Origin: CAYWTX01 sp964461295
GTDB lineage: Bacteria; Planctomycetota; Phycisphaerae; SM23-33
Direction of reading: 5' to 3'
DNA length: 9,973 nt
Assembly (NCBI GenBank): GCA_964461295.1
Contig: CAYWTX010000331.1
Span: forward strand, 1 to 9,973
Shown here: positions 1 through 6,283 of the stretch, in pieces
Position numbering within the stretch: position 1 is the first letter of the stretch
How the letters are laid out: every line of letters begins with the position of its first letter
The notes under the pieces: generated by a model
Told to the model about the DNA's origin: nothing
The model's database searches: none
Seen by the model: only the letters and a program-made list of their open reading frames with translations
Made by a program: the position numbers and the translations under genes

Positions 1-216
1 GGCGCCGACGGGCGCTCTCCACAGCGCGCTCTTCGCGATCGACCATTCCAGAGGCGGCTGCGCGCCGGGGTAGCGCCCGGTCCAGTCGCCGCGAAAGCCT
101 ACCGGGCGCCGCGGCGTGGGGCGGAACTCCTCCGACCCGAAGGCGGGTTCGTCCGCGTGCGCAGCGGCGGCCGCGAGGAGAACCGCCGCCGCCATCGCCA
201 ATATGTGTCGAGCCAT
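1..216 (-). CDS. PQQ-like beta-propeller protein, N-terminal part (runs off left edge)
   Basis: This is the first 72 codons of a secreted protein. The ATG at 216-214 is preceded by a purine-rich AAGAAGG about 6 bases upstream, and the frame stays open to base 1. Residues 1-22 form a signal peptide: Arg and His near the N-terminus, an Ala/Val/Leu-rich core, and a likely cut after AHA before Asp-Glu. The segment at about residues 38-72 (GFRGDWTGRYPGAQPPLEW, then LWRAPVG) resembles the conserved opening of planctomycete PQQ-binding-like beta-propeller proteins, in which an FRGDGTGRYP-type motif precedes the first blade. The cellular role is unknown; such proteins are exported and are usually called outer membrane protein assembly factor BamB-like or PQQ-repeat proteins on fold alone. 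The protein ending at 8815 is probably a paralogue. Repeat element A lies in the leader, about 20 bases before the start codon. The family is recognised by eye, and the propeller itself lies outside the window. Confidence 0.75.
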   Translation of the reverse strand, partial: MARHILAMAAAVLLAAAAAHADEPAFGSEEFRPTPRRPVGFRGDWTGRYPGAQPPLEWSIAKSALWRAPVGA

Positions 217-238
217 CGTCTGCCTTCTTCACGGACAG

Positions 239-337
239 GGGCATGGTTGAGATCTGGGTGGCGCAGCTCTCCGAGTTGCGGCTGCCGGGGTCCACAAGTC
301 TGGAGAGTTGTGCCACCCGGAAGCGGCACTTCCTGAA
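239..337 (+). repeat. Dispersed palindromic repeat, copy A
   Basis: This 99-base segment matches the reverse complement of 8660-8758 without gaps, with 17 mismatches counted by hand (about 83 percent identity). It starts with GGGCATGGTTG. An imperfect palindrome follows at 257-317, with outer arms GGTGGCGCAGCTCTCC and GGAGAGTTGTGCCACC that pair except for G.T wobbles, and a weaker inner pairing of GTTG with CAAG. A second small hairpin, GGAAG-CGGCA-CTTCC, lies at 319-333. Differences from copy B often keep the pairing. They fall mostly at codon positions 2 and 3 of the only shared open frame, with no third-position bias, which argues against a conserved peptide. The copy sits in the leader of the left propeller gene. 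It resembles REP or MITE-like intergenic elements in form only; no known family is assigned. Confidence 0.75.
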
Positions 338-651
338 GCAAGCCCGAACCGGGTGTCTCAGTTCTATAACCGCCTCTTTGCATGCCAGGGCTGCCGCACT
401 TGGCTCGCCCGCGTTCGGGGTTGGTGAAACCATTGAGACTTGCGGGGGTTGCCCGTGCTGGAGGATTTCCGTCGCCGGGCTGGCCGATGGCCGATGGCAG
501 CAAGCCGATGGCAGGCTTCAGCCGCTGCATACGGCCGAGGTGCCGCGACGCCCCGCGCCGTCGGCCCCAAACGAGGTAATTCCGTCCACACGTGCCACCG
601 ATTCCGTCTAGACGGATTTGGCGATGCGCGGTAGATTGGAGTTGCAGGCAA

Positions 652-677
652 GGCGAGGAACGGAGGCGAGGAACGGA
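652..677. repeat. Tandem duplication of a 13-base unit
   Basis: Two exact adjacent copies of GGCGAGGAACGGA occupy 652-664 and 665-677, followed by GGC, the start of a third. This is a simple tandem duplication inside the non-coding stretch, with no function visible. Confidence 0.8.
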
Positions 678-795
678 GGCCGGCATTTTCTCGCGGAGGG
701 CGCTTGACCCCAGGAGGCCCGCGGAGGCCCGACCAAGCGCAAAACCATTGACCCGCCGGCGCCTCGGAGGCAGCTGCGCGGGCCGCACGGAGGAC

Positions 796-827
796 GCCTG
801 TGGATCTCCCGCAGGCATTTTCGCTTT
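796..827 (+). terminator. Plus-strand terminator-like hairpin
   Basis: The stem GCCTGTGG / CCCGCAGGC at 796-816 has eight pairs, one of them G.T, around a five-base ATCTC loop. It is followed by ATTTTCGCTTT at 817-827. This has the form of an intrinsic terminator read on the plus strand. No plus-strand gene lies upstream, so it is either a chance structure or the end of an unrecognised transcript. Confidence 0.3.
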
Positions 828-869
828 CGGTTCGGGCGACGCAGCCGGGGAGCTGTGGGGCGGCGCTCC

Positions 870-905
870 GCGCGGGCCACGTGCCCGCGCATCCCAAGGA
901 TGCGC
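870..905. repeat. Two overlapping perfect hairpins downstream of the lptG-like gene
   Basis: Hairpin 1 (870-890) has an 8-pair stem, GCGCGGGC / GCCCGCGC, with a CACGT loop. Hairpin 2 (887-905) has an 8-pair stem, GCGCATCC / GGATGCGC, with a CAA loop. They share bases 887-890 and so cannot form together. They lie about 130 bases past the lptG-like stop codon on its strand. They could act as a transcript 3' end or processing barrier, but neither has a T-tract. Confidence 0.45.
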
Positions 906-1035
906 CGCGCCGAGTGGAAGTCCGGCGGCGGGCGCACGTCGGACGGACATCGCCCGTGGCGCGGTACGGGGGATCGGGTCAGCCGGCCGCTTGCGGCACG
1001 GTCGCGACGGTGGACGTTCTCGTGTAGGACGGCCG

Positions 1036-2529
1036 CTACGTCTTCACGCTGTCGAGCATGATGACGCTGATGGGTCCGAACGTCGCGATCGGCAGGAACG
1101 CCCCGATCATCGGCGGCAGGCCGATCAGCCGGCAGGCGTAGACGAACGCGAAGTAGGTTCCGCCGATCAGCACGCTCAGGGACGCCGACGCCTTGATGTT
1201 CCGCTCGCGCGACAGGATGAACGGCAGCACCAGCAGCAGCATGACCAGGTTGTTCACCGGGTCGGCGAACCGCACGTGCCGCGCCATTTCGGCCCCGCGC
1301 CGGTCGGGAACGCGGTCCAGTTTGAGCAACTGCGTCAACTGGGCATACGACATGTAATCCAGCCACCGAGACGACTGGCGCAGCACGAGGTCCTCTTCGG
1401 TGAGGTCCGACGGCACGAACAGTTGGCCGTTCTCCAGCAGCCAGTGGGACGGGATGTCGCGTTTCGTGGCGGCGTCGCGCCCCGCGGGCACCCACGTGGC
1501 CGAATCGGCGTGGAAGACGCCCAGCAGGCGGCCTTCGCGCCCGTACACGTCCTCCGGCATGCGGAAGACGAACGCCGGGCGGTTGAGCCGCCCGGTGCGT
1601 TCCTGGAGCGCCGCGGCCGAGCCGATGACGAGCTGCGGCTGGCCGGCCTCGGCCATGGAGTGGATCGTCATGGCGTACCGTTCATCGAGGATGATCGGCA
1701 GGATCGCCACCTCCTGCCGGAGGGTTTGCGGGTGCAAGGCGACCGGCGCCTCGGACCGGCGGGTGTCGGGCTTCCGCGTTGCCCGCAGCAGCACGCTGGG
1801 CCCGATGGCCGTGAAGATCTGCCGCACCGTTGGCACGTTTTCCCAGGCGCCCGCGGCCGTGGCCGCCCGCGACATCGCCGCGGCCGTCAGGTTCCACCCC
1901 GGGAGCGGTTCGGACTTGCCGGGGAGGACGAAGGTCCAGCGGCGGGCGGTCCCGTTGGACACGGCCGTCGCCAGGCGGCGCTTGTGCTCGTCGCGGATGG
2001 TGACGATGGGCAGGCTCATCTGCCCGGTGGCGGGGTCGAATGTGGGGCTCAGCCACACCGTCCCCTGGGTGTCCGACAGCAGGTTCACCGCGAATCGCTT
2101 CATCTGCTCGGCCTGGTCGCGGGTGCGGACGAGGCGGGCGGCGTTGGGCGGGATGAGCAGTTCGCGGTCAAGGACGATCAGGCCGCCCAGGAGCACGGCG
2201 ATGGTGATGATCGGGACGATCACGCGGTGCAGGCTCACGCCGCTGGCGAGCATTGCCGTCAGCTCGTTGGTGTGGTTCATGCGGGCCAGCGTGAACGAGG
2301 CGGCCACGATGATGATCACGCCGCCGAGTTCATTGAAGTACGCGAGGGATTGGTAGCTGTAGTACACCCCGATATGGTAAAGCAGGTTCACCAGGCCGTC
2401 CTGTTTCTCCAGGAACTCGTCCATGTTGAAGAACAGGTCGGCTACGATGCGCAGGGCGAGGATGGCGGCGCCCAGCACCAGGGCGCTGCCCAGGAAGCTT
2501 CGCACGAGATAGCGGTCGAGGGTCTTCAT
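1036..2529 (-). CDS. lptG: LptG-type lipopolysaccharide export permease (LptF/LptG family)
   Basis: This is a 497-residue inner-membrane protein. Family members pair with LptF and the ATPase LptB to extract lipopolysaccharide and pass it to the periplasmic bridge. The opening MKTLDRYLVRSFLGS is typical of LptG-like proteins. Membrane segments are visible at about 12-35, 62-83 and 102-121, then a periplasmic beta-rich domain at about 125-420, then segments at about 424-440, 449-470 and 472-492. The motif LARMNHTNELTAMLASGVS (81-99) is the family signature after the second segment. FADPVNNLVMLLLVLPF opens the C-terminal membrane half. The start follows the upstream gene's stop by 7 bases, and its Shine-Dalgarno AGGA overlaps that stop codon, which suggests translational coupling. 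At 497 residues it is much longer than the usual 350-400 because of an enlarged periplasmic domain. The LptG rather than LptF assignment rests on the N-terminal and C-terminal motifs. Confidence 0.85.
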   Translation of the reverse strand: MKTLDRYLVRSFLGSALVLGAAILALRIVADLFFNMDEFLEKQDGLVNLLYHIGVYYSYQSLAYFNELGGVIIIVAASFTLARMNHTNELTAMLASGVSLHRVIVPIITIAVLLGGLIVLDRELLIPPNAARLVRTRDQAEQMKRFAVNLLSDTQGTVWLSPTFDPATGQMSLPIVTIRDEHKRRLATAVSNGTARRWTFVLPGKSEPLPGWNLTAAAMSRAATAAGAWENVPTVRQIFTAIGPSVLLRATRKPDTRRSEAPVALHPQTLRQEVAILPIILDERYAMTIHSMAEAGQPQLVIGSAAALQERTGRLNRPAFVFRMPEDVYGREGRLLGVFHADSATWVPAGRDAATKRDIPSHWLLENGQLFVPSDLTEEDLVLRQSSRWLDYMSYAQLTQLLKLDRVPDRRGAEMARHVRFADPVNNLVMLLLVLPFILSRERNIKASASLSVLIGGTYFAFVYACRLIGLPPMIGAFLPIATFGPISVIMLDSVKT

Positions 2530-2536
2530 CGCCGTC

Positions 2537-4213
2537 CTACCGCCTTGCCAGGCGGGCGTAGATGAACAGGTTTGCCACGCCGAGCAGGATGATCCCGCCC
2601 CAGATGCACGTCAGACCCAGTTCGGGCCGAAGGTCCTGGTTCCGCACCATGCCCTTGCCCATCAGGAGCATGGTGATGACGGCGGAGGCCGGCACGGCGG
2701 AGATGGCGAAGGCGCTGATGAACTGTCCGCCGCGGAACAGCAGCCCCAGGGCGGCGCCCATGGCGACCATCAGGAAGCAACTCACGCCGTAGGCCACCCG
2801 CGAGTGCAGTTCCGCCAGCAGCGCATCCTTCAGGCGCGGAATCTGCACGTCCCGGAGATTCCGGATCTCGTTGAGGATCTGCGCGTTGCGCGTGTGCAGC
2901 TCGGGATGGCTGCACAGGTCGGCCGGGCGAAGCTTCTCCACGCGATCGCGGACGTCGGGGGGCAGGCCGATCTCGCCGCGGGCCCAATCCTGCGGGCGCA
3001 GAACCTGCCGTCCGCCGGGCACGTCCATCGACACTTCCACGTCGCCTTCCAGGCGGATCGTCGCCTGCGGCTCGTCGGACAGCCGGGACCACTCGCAAAC
3101 GACCTGGCCGACCTGGGCCGACACGGTCTGGAACTCATTGCCGTCCCGCAGCACCGTGAGCACCACCGGGCGAGCGCCCATGGGCGCGTCGGCGGGCCCG
3201 CGCAGGGCGGCCGAGCCGTGCTCGTCGATCTCCACGACCGGGGCGGTCAGTTGGTACGATTCGTCGCCCTTGCCTCCGATGGCGAACTTTCGCCCGCCGC
3301 GGATGGCGGCGAGCACTTCCTGCGACAGCAAGTCGCTGCAGATGCGCTTGCGGAGGCCTTCGATCTGGCGGCCGATCTGGCCCGAGAGGACCGGGTTGTC
3401 GTACACGCGATGCAGTTCGTCCCAGCGGTAGAAGGAGGGCTTGTCCTTGATGGGGTTCTCCACGGGCATGAGGAAGCGGTTGGAGCCCAGGGAGAACGAT
3501 CGGTTGGGGGCGATGCGGTCGCCCGTCTGCACGATCGACAGGTCGATGGGCTGGATGGTGAGCCGGCTGGGGCCGCCTTCGGGGGAATCGAAGTGCAGCC
3601 GGGCGCCGGTTGCGCAGGCGAGGTAAGTGTCCGCCTGCCGGGGCGGATCGGAGGCGTTCCGCTTGGTCGGCACGCGCGTGTACGCGTACAGGATGCCGTG
3701 GAGCTGGTCGTTTTCGGCATCGACGGAGTCGGCGTGAATGATGTGCCGCCGCCCCGCCACGTAGTGATCCACATACCCGTACGTGCTCAGACGGTTGTAG
3801 ACCAGGCCGCGCAGGTTCGACTGTGCCAGCACGGCCATCGTTTGCAGGTTGGGCGCGATGAAATTGCTGAGCAGCAGGCTCAGCAGCGTCACGACGACGC
3901 CCAGGACCAGCGCCGGGCGCAGCAGCGCCAACGTCGAGATGCCGCTGGCCCGGCAGGCAAGTAGCTCGCGGTCCTGGCTGAATCGCCCGTAGACGAGCGT
4001 GGCGGCGAACAGGGTGGCCACGGGCAGGGTGAAGGAAAGCATGACCGGCATGGTGAACAGGAACAGGTTGAGCACCTGCCGGCCGTCCAGGCCCATCTGG
4101 CGCAACGGCTGGATGATCGCCAGCACCGTCATCAGCAGGGTGATGGCGACGAGACTAAGCAGCGTGGCCTTCAGCAGGTCGCGCGTCAGGTAACCATGAA
4201 GCGTCCTCAGCAC
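2537..4213 (-). CDS. lptF: LptF-type lipopolysaccharide export permease (LptF/LptG family)
   Basis: This is a 558-residue inner-membrane permease, the likely partner of the LptG-type protein encoded just downstream. Membrane segments lie at about 14-36, 48-72 and 97-121, followed by a large periplasmic domain (about 122-467) and segments at about 472-493, 498-519 and 532-555. The stretch GRFSQDRELLACRASGIS (76-93) is the LptF/G family motif, and ELHSRVAYG (468-476) opens the C-terminal half. The frame is open much further upstream, but that part overlaps the lipoprotein gene in another frame and has no membrane or family character. GTG at 4213-4211, five bases after the lipoprotein stop, is therefore the chosen start. 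Its ribosome binding site is weak (GAGG, about 13 bases upstream), so translational coupling to the lipoprotein gene is likely. The periplasmic domain is much larger than in Escherichia coli LptF, which has about 366 residues in total. Confidence 0.85.
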   Translation of the reverse strand: MLRTLHGYLTRDLLKATLLSLVAITLLMTVLAIIQPLRQMGLDGRQVLNLFLFTMPVMLSFTLPVATLFAATLVYGRFSQDRELLACRASGISTLALLRPALVLGVVVTLLSLLLSNFIAPNLQTMAVLAQSNLRGLVYNRLSTYGYVDHYVAGRRHIIHADSVDAENDQLHGILYAYTRVPTKRNASDPPRQADTYLACATGARLHFDSPEGGPSRLTIQPIDLSIVQTGDRIAPNRSFSLGSNRFLMPVENPIKDKPSFYRWDELHRVYDNPVLSGQIGRQIEGLRKRICSDLLSQEVLAAIRGGRKFAIGGKGDESYQLTAPVVEIDEHGSAALRGPADAPMGARPVVLTVLRDGNEFQTVSAQVGQVVCEWSRLSDEPQATIRLEGDVEVSMDVPGGRQVLRPQDWARGEIGLPPDVRDRVEKLRPADLCSHPELHTRNAQILNEIRNLRDVQIPRLKDALLAELHSRVAYGVSCFLMVAMGAALGLLFRGGQFISAFAISAVPASAVITMLLMGKGMVRNQDLRPELGLTCIWGGIILLGVANLFIYARLARR

Positions 4214-4218
4214 GCTGT

Positions 4219-4779
4219 TTAGTACGCCTCGAAGGAGTTGCAGATTTCCTCGAATTGCTTGTCGTACTGGCCGTAGGTGGAGGGCAGGGCGGTGCAGAGG
4301 ATGACGAAGCCGCGGCTTCCCTTGGCGAACAGACAGGCCAGCACCTTGGCCGTTTCGGCTGGGGGCTTGGGCAGCACGAACAGCGCCTTCACCATCTCGG
4401 TGCCGTTGATGGTCACCGTTTCCTTTTGCAGCAGCTCGAAGTCCTGGTACTGGCGCTGCATGTTGATGATCCATCCCTCGGCGTGCGACTTGGTGTCGAA
4501 GGATCCCGGGAGCTTCTCGACCCGCACCTCGATGTTCTCTCGAAACTTGTCGTCCTCGCCGTCCTTGGGGCTGACGAAGCGGACCGGCGTCTCCTTGGAG
4601 ATGTTCTCCTGCTTCGTCCACGTGGGGGGCACGACCACGTTGAACAGGTAGGTCGTGTTGGAGTACCTGCCCGCCGCGGGGCCCTTCTTCTGCTTGGCCG
4701 AGCATCCGCCCACCACCATCGCCGCCAGCACAGCCATCGCCGTGGCGCAGCACACTCCTCGATTCGGTGTTCTTGTCAT
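4219..4779 (-). CDS. PsbP/DcrB-like lipoprotein
   Basis: This encodes a predicted 186-residue lipoprotein. ATG 4779-4777 is chosen over the in-frame ATG at 4833 because it has AAGGA 7 bases upstream and places a signal peptide directly at the N-terminus. MTRTPNRG is followed by a hydrophobic core and the lipobox-like VVGGC, with Cys26 as the likely lipidated residue. Residues about 43-184 look like the Mog1p/PsbP/DcrB fold (DUF1795-like). The visible signs are YLFNVVVPPTW near the start, RFVSPKDGEDD with FRENIEVRVE in the middle, and the closing pattern RGFVILCTALPSTYGQYDKQFEEICNSFE, which is usual for this group. The biochemical role of such bacterial lipoproteins is mostly unknown. The gene is the first of a three-gene unit with the two Lpt permeases, with only five bases to the next start, so an envelope role is a reasonable inference. 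Confidence 0.8.
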   Translation of the reverse strand: MTRTPNRGVCCATAMAVLAAMVVGGCSAKQKKGPAAGRYSNTTYLFNVVVPPTWTKQENISKETPVRFVSPKDGEDDKFRENIEVRVEKLPGSFDTKSHAEGWIINMQRQYQDFELLQKETVTINGTEMVKALFVLPKPPAETAKVLACLFAKGSRGFVILCTALPSTYGQYDKQFEEICNSFEAY

Positions 4780-4804
4780 GGCGCAGTCCTTTCCATACCC
4801 GGAG

Positions 4805-4833
4805 ATGGTACGGAAACGCGGCGAGGCAAACAA
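4805..4833 (-). promoter_or_regulatory. Weak candidate promoter for the lipoprotein-lptF-lptG unit
   Basis: On the minus strand, TTGTTT (4833-4828) and TACCAT (4810-4805) are separated by 17 bases and lie about 25 bases before the lipoprotein start. They match the sigma-70 consensus at 3 of 6 and 4 of 6 positions. The position just after the argJ terminator candidate is sensible, but the match is poor. Confidence 0.3.
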
Positions 4834-4908
4834 GAAAGCTTCCAGCTACCAGCTTCCAGCCGAAGCAGAGGTTTCTGCGCGTGCGTTGGCCGCTGGGGGC
4901 TGGAAGCT
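4826..4908 (-). terminator. Terminator-like hairpin after argJ built from heptamer repeats
   Basis: Starting six bases past the argJ stop on the minus strand, AGCTTCCAGC then CCCCAGC forms a left arm. The right arm holds three tandem heptamers of the form GCTGGWA and ends GCTGGAAGCT, followed by TTCTTGTTTG. The left arm can pair with either copy on the right: an 11-pair perfect stem (4898-4908 with 4851-4861) or a register ending at 4837 with ten plus five pairs, immediately before the T-rich tract. A small hairpin, GCAGA-AACC-TCTGC, lies in the loop (4865-4878). The structure and the T-rich tail suggest an intrinsic terminator. Confidence 0.55.
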
Positions 4909-4913
4909 CCTTC

Positions 4914-6116
4914 CTACGTGTGGTAGTCGGCGTTGATCGTTACGTACTGGTGCGACAGGTCGCAGGTGAGGGCGGTGAACGCTCCGCCGCCCAGGCCCAG
5001 GCCGCATTCGACCCGCACTTCCTTGCCGGCCAGGTGCTGCCGGACCTTCTCCACGTCGAATTTTCGCCCCGTGCCGCCGCGGAAGATCGTCACGCCGCCG
5101 ATGCGGATGGTGAGGCGGTCGGCGACGACCTTGGCGGCGCTCTTGCCCAGCGCGGCCGCGATGCGCCCCCAGTTGGGATCGCCGCCATGCACGGCGCACT
5201 TGAACAGCGGGCTGTTGGCGACGCTCTTGGCGGCGATCTCGGCCTCGGCGTCGTCTCGGGCGCCGCGGACGGCGATCTCGACGACCTTCGTGGCGCCCTC
5301 GCCGTCGGCGATGATCTGCCGGGCCAGCGAACCCAGTACGCTCTTCAGCGCCGAGGCGAACGCGGCGTAGTCCTTGCCGCCGCCGCGAACGACGGCGTTG
5401 CCGGCCCGGCCCGACGCAAGGCACGCCAGCGTGTCCGAGGTGGACGTGTCGGAATCGACGGTGATGGCATTGAGCGTGGCCGCGGCCGTCGCGCGAAGAG
5501 CCTTGTGCAGGGCCGCCGGGGCGATGGCGGCGTCGGTGGTGACCAGCGCGATCATGGTCGCCATCGACGGGGCGATCATTCCCGCGCCCTTCGCCACGCC
5601 GGCAACGGTGATCGTCTTGCCGCCGACGCGGGCCGTCACGACCGCCGACTTCTCCCGCGTGTCGGTGGTCATGATGCCGCGCAGGGCGGCCGCGTCGTTG
5701 TCGCGCCCGAGCCGGGCCGCGGCGCCGGCGATGCCCGCGCGAATCTTCGCCATGGGCAGGCGATGGCCGATGATGCCGGTGGAGGCCGCGAGCACCTTCC
5801 CGCTGGTCGTGCCGAGGGCCTTGGCGACCAGCGCGGCCATGGTCTCGGCGTCGCGCACGCCGCCGGGGCCCGTGCAGACGTTCGAACACCCGGAGTTGAC
5901 GACGACGCCCCGGACGAGCCCGTGCCCTTTGGGCAGAACCCGGCGAATGCGGATCACCGGAGCGCCGACGATCTGGTTGCGCGTGGTGAGAACGGCCCCG
6001 GCGCAGTCCGATTCGCCGGCGAGGATCGTGAGGTCCTCAACGCCGGTGGTCTTGATCCCGCAATGCACCGCCCCGGCGAGGAAGCCCGCCGGGAGGGTGA
6101 GATGTCGATCCGCCAT
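4914..6116 (-). CDS. argJ: Bifunctional ornithine acetyltransferase / N-acetylglutamate synthase ArgJ
   Basis: This is a 400-residue cytoplasmic enzyme of the recycling arginine pathway. It transfers acetyl from N-acetylornithine to glutamate, and in bifunctional forms it can also use acetyl-CoA. ArgJ is made as a precursor that cuts itself before a threonine, and that site is visible as KGAGMIAPSMATM (residues 176-188), with Thr187 as the expected nucleophile. Other family marks are STGIIG (112-117, oxyanion-hole region), TTDT (150-153), NAITVDSDTSTSDT (216-229), GDPNWGRI and the closing INADYHT. NSGCSNVCTG (74-83) varies from the usual NSGNANACTG. ATG 6116-6114 is chosen because AAGGAAGGA lies 6-7 bases upstream; the open frame further upstream only translates octamer repeats. 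argC lies upstream across a 167-base repeat-rich gap. The sequence cannot show whether the enzyme is bifunctional or transferase only. Confidence 0.95.
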   Translation of the reverse strand: MADRHLTLPAGFLAGAVHCGIKTTGVEDLTILAGESDCAGAVLTTRNQIVGAPVIRIRRVLPKGHGLVRGVVVNSGCSNVCTGPGGVRDAETMAALVAKALGTTSGKVLAASTGIIGHRLPMAKIRAGIAGAAARLGRDNDAAALRGIMTTDTREKSAVVTARVGGKTITVAGVAKGAGMIAPSMATMIALVTTDAAIAPAALHKALRATAAATLNAITVDSDTSTSDTLACLASGRAGNAVVRGGGKDYAAFASALKSVLGSLARQIIADGEGATKVVEIAVRGARDDAEAEIAAKSVANSPLFKCAVHGGDPNWGRIAAALGKSAAKVVADRLTIRIGGVTIFRGGTGRKFDVEKVRQHLAGKEVRVECGLGLGGGAFTALTCDLSHQYVTINADYHT

Positions 6117-6164
6117 TGTGCATCCTTCCTTCTGGGGTACGTCGTGCCCCGTTGTGGTGATCCG

Positions 6165-6282
6165 GGTTGACTGGAGGACTGGTGGACTGGTGGACTGGCG
6201 GACTGGTTGATTGGTCAACATACTCAGGAACCGCCCTCAATCAGTTGGCCAGTTGACCAGTTAACCAGTCAACCAGTCCACC
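6165..6282. repeat. Head-to-head octamer repeat arrays between argC and argJ
   Basis: On the plus strand, 6165-6219 holds about seven 8-base units near GGTGGACT (variants include GGTTGACT, GGAGGACT and GGCGGACT). Positions 6238-6282 hold about six units in the opposite sense (CCAGTTGA, CCAGTTAA, CCAGTCAA, CCAGTCCA). An 18-base non-repeat spacer separates them. The two arrays can pair in several registers into a long hairpin. The second array ends one base before the argC stop codon, and the first ends about 48 bases before the argJ start. Octamer repeats of this look seem frequent in planctomycete assemblies, but that is memory and was not checked. Confidence 0.85.
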
Positions 6283-6283
6283 A

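Larger units (their letters stand above)
217..1035. other. Long intergenic stretch without a credible gene
   Basis: This is 819 bases between the lptG-like stop and the start of the left propeller gene. Open frames cross it on both strands, but none has a recognisable domain, a good ribosome binding site or convincing codon use, and long open frames are common by chance at this base composition. It contains repeat element A (239-337), repeated GCCGATGGC motifs around 482-515, a 14-base perfect palindrome (603-616), two exact copies of a 13-base unit (652-677), a plus-strand terminator-like hairpin (796-827) and two overlapping hairpins (870-905). A 12-base palindrome at 986-997 lies shortly after the lptG-like stop but has no T-tract. 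No tRNA, rRNA or known RNA family is recognised. It looks like an accumulation of degenerate repeats, possibly with transcript 3' ends. Confidence 0.6.

Noticed and set aside
243..611. Plus-strand 122-codon open frame starting in repeat element A
   Set aside because: Copy B keeps the frame for about 40 codons, but differences between copies are not biased to third codon positions, the frame runs out of the repeat into unrelated sequence, and no ribosome binding site is seen.
986..997. GCCGCTTGCGGC as a terminator of the lptG-like gene
   Set aside because: The stem is short with almost no loop and no T-tract; such palindromes are common in this base composition.
592..2565. Long plus-strand open frame of 657 codons opposite lptG
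   Set aside because: It lies antisense to a clearly recognised permease, has no domain, and is rich in Arg, Gly, His and Asp as expected for a shadow frame in GC-rich coding DNA.
2804..3964. Plus-strand open frame of 386 codons opposite lptF
   Set aside because: It is antisense to the periplasmic domain of the LptF-type protein, and its composition is that of a complement frame.
4214..4753. Upstream extension of the lptF open frame
   Set aside because: It overlaps the lipoprotein gene in another frame and lacks hydrophobic or family character; the first LptF-like membrane segment starts just after the GTG at 4213.
4780..4833. Earlier ATG for the lipoprotein
   Set aside because: It would add 18 residues before the signal peptide, while the ATG at 4779 has AAGGA at proper spacing.
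4767..6170. Plus-strand open frame of 467 codons opposite argJ
   Set aside because: It is antisense to argJ with no recognisable domain and no credible ribosome binding site.
6117..6221. Upstream extension of argJ
   Set aside because: The extra residues only translate the octamer array, and the ATG at 6116 has a good ribosome binding site.
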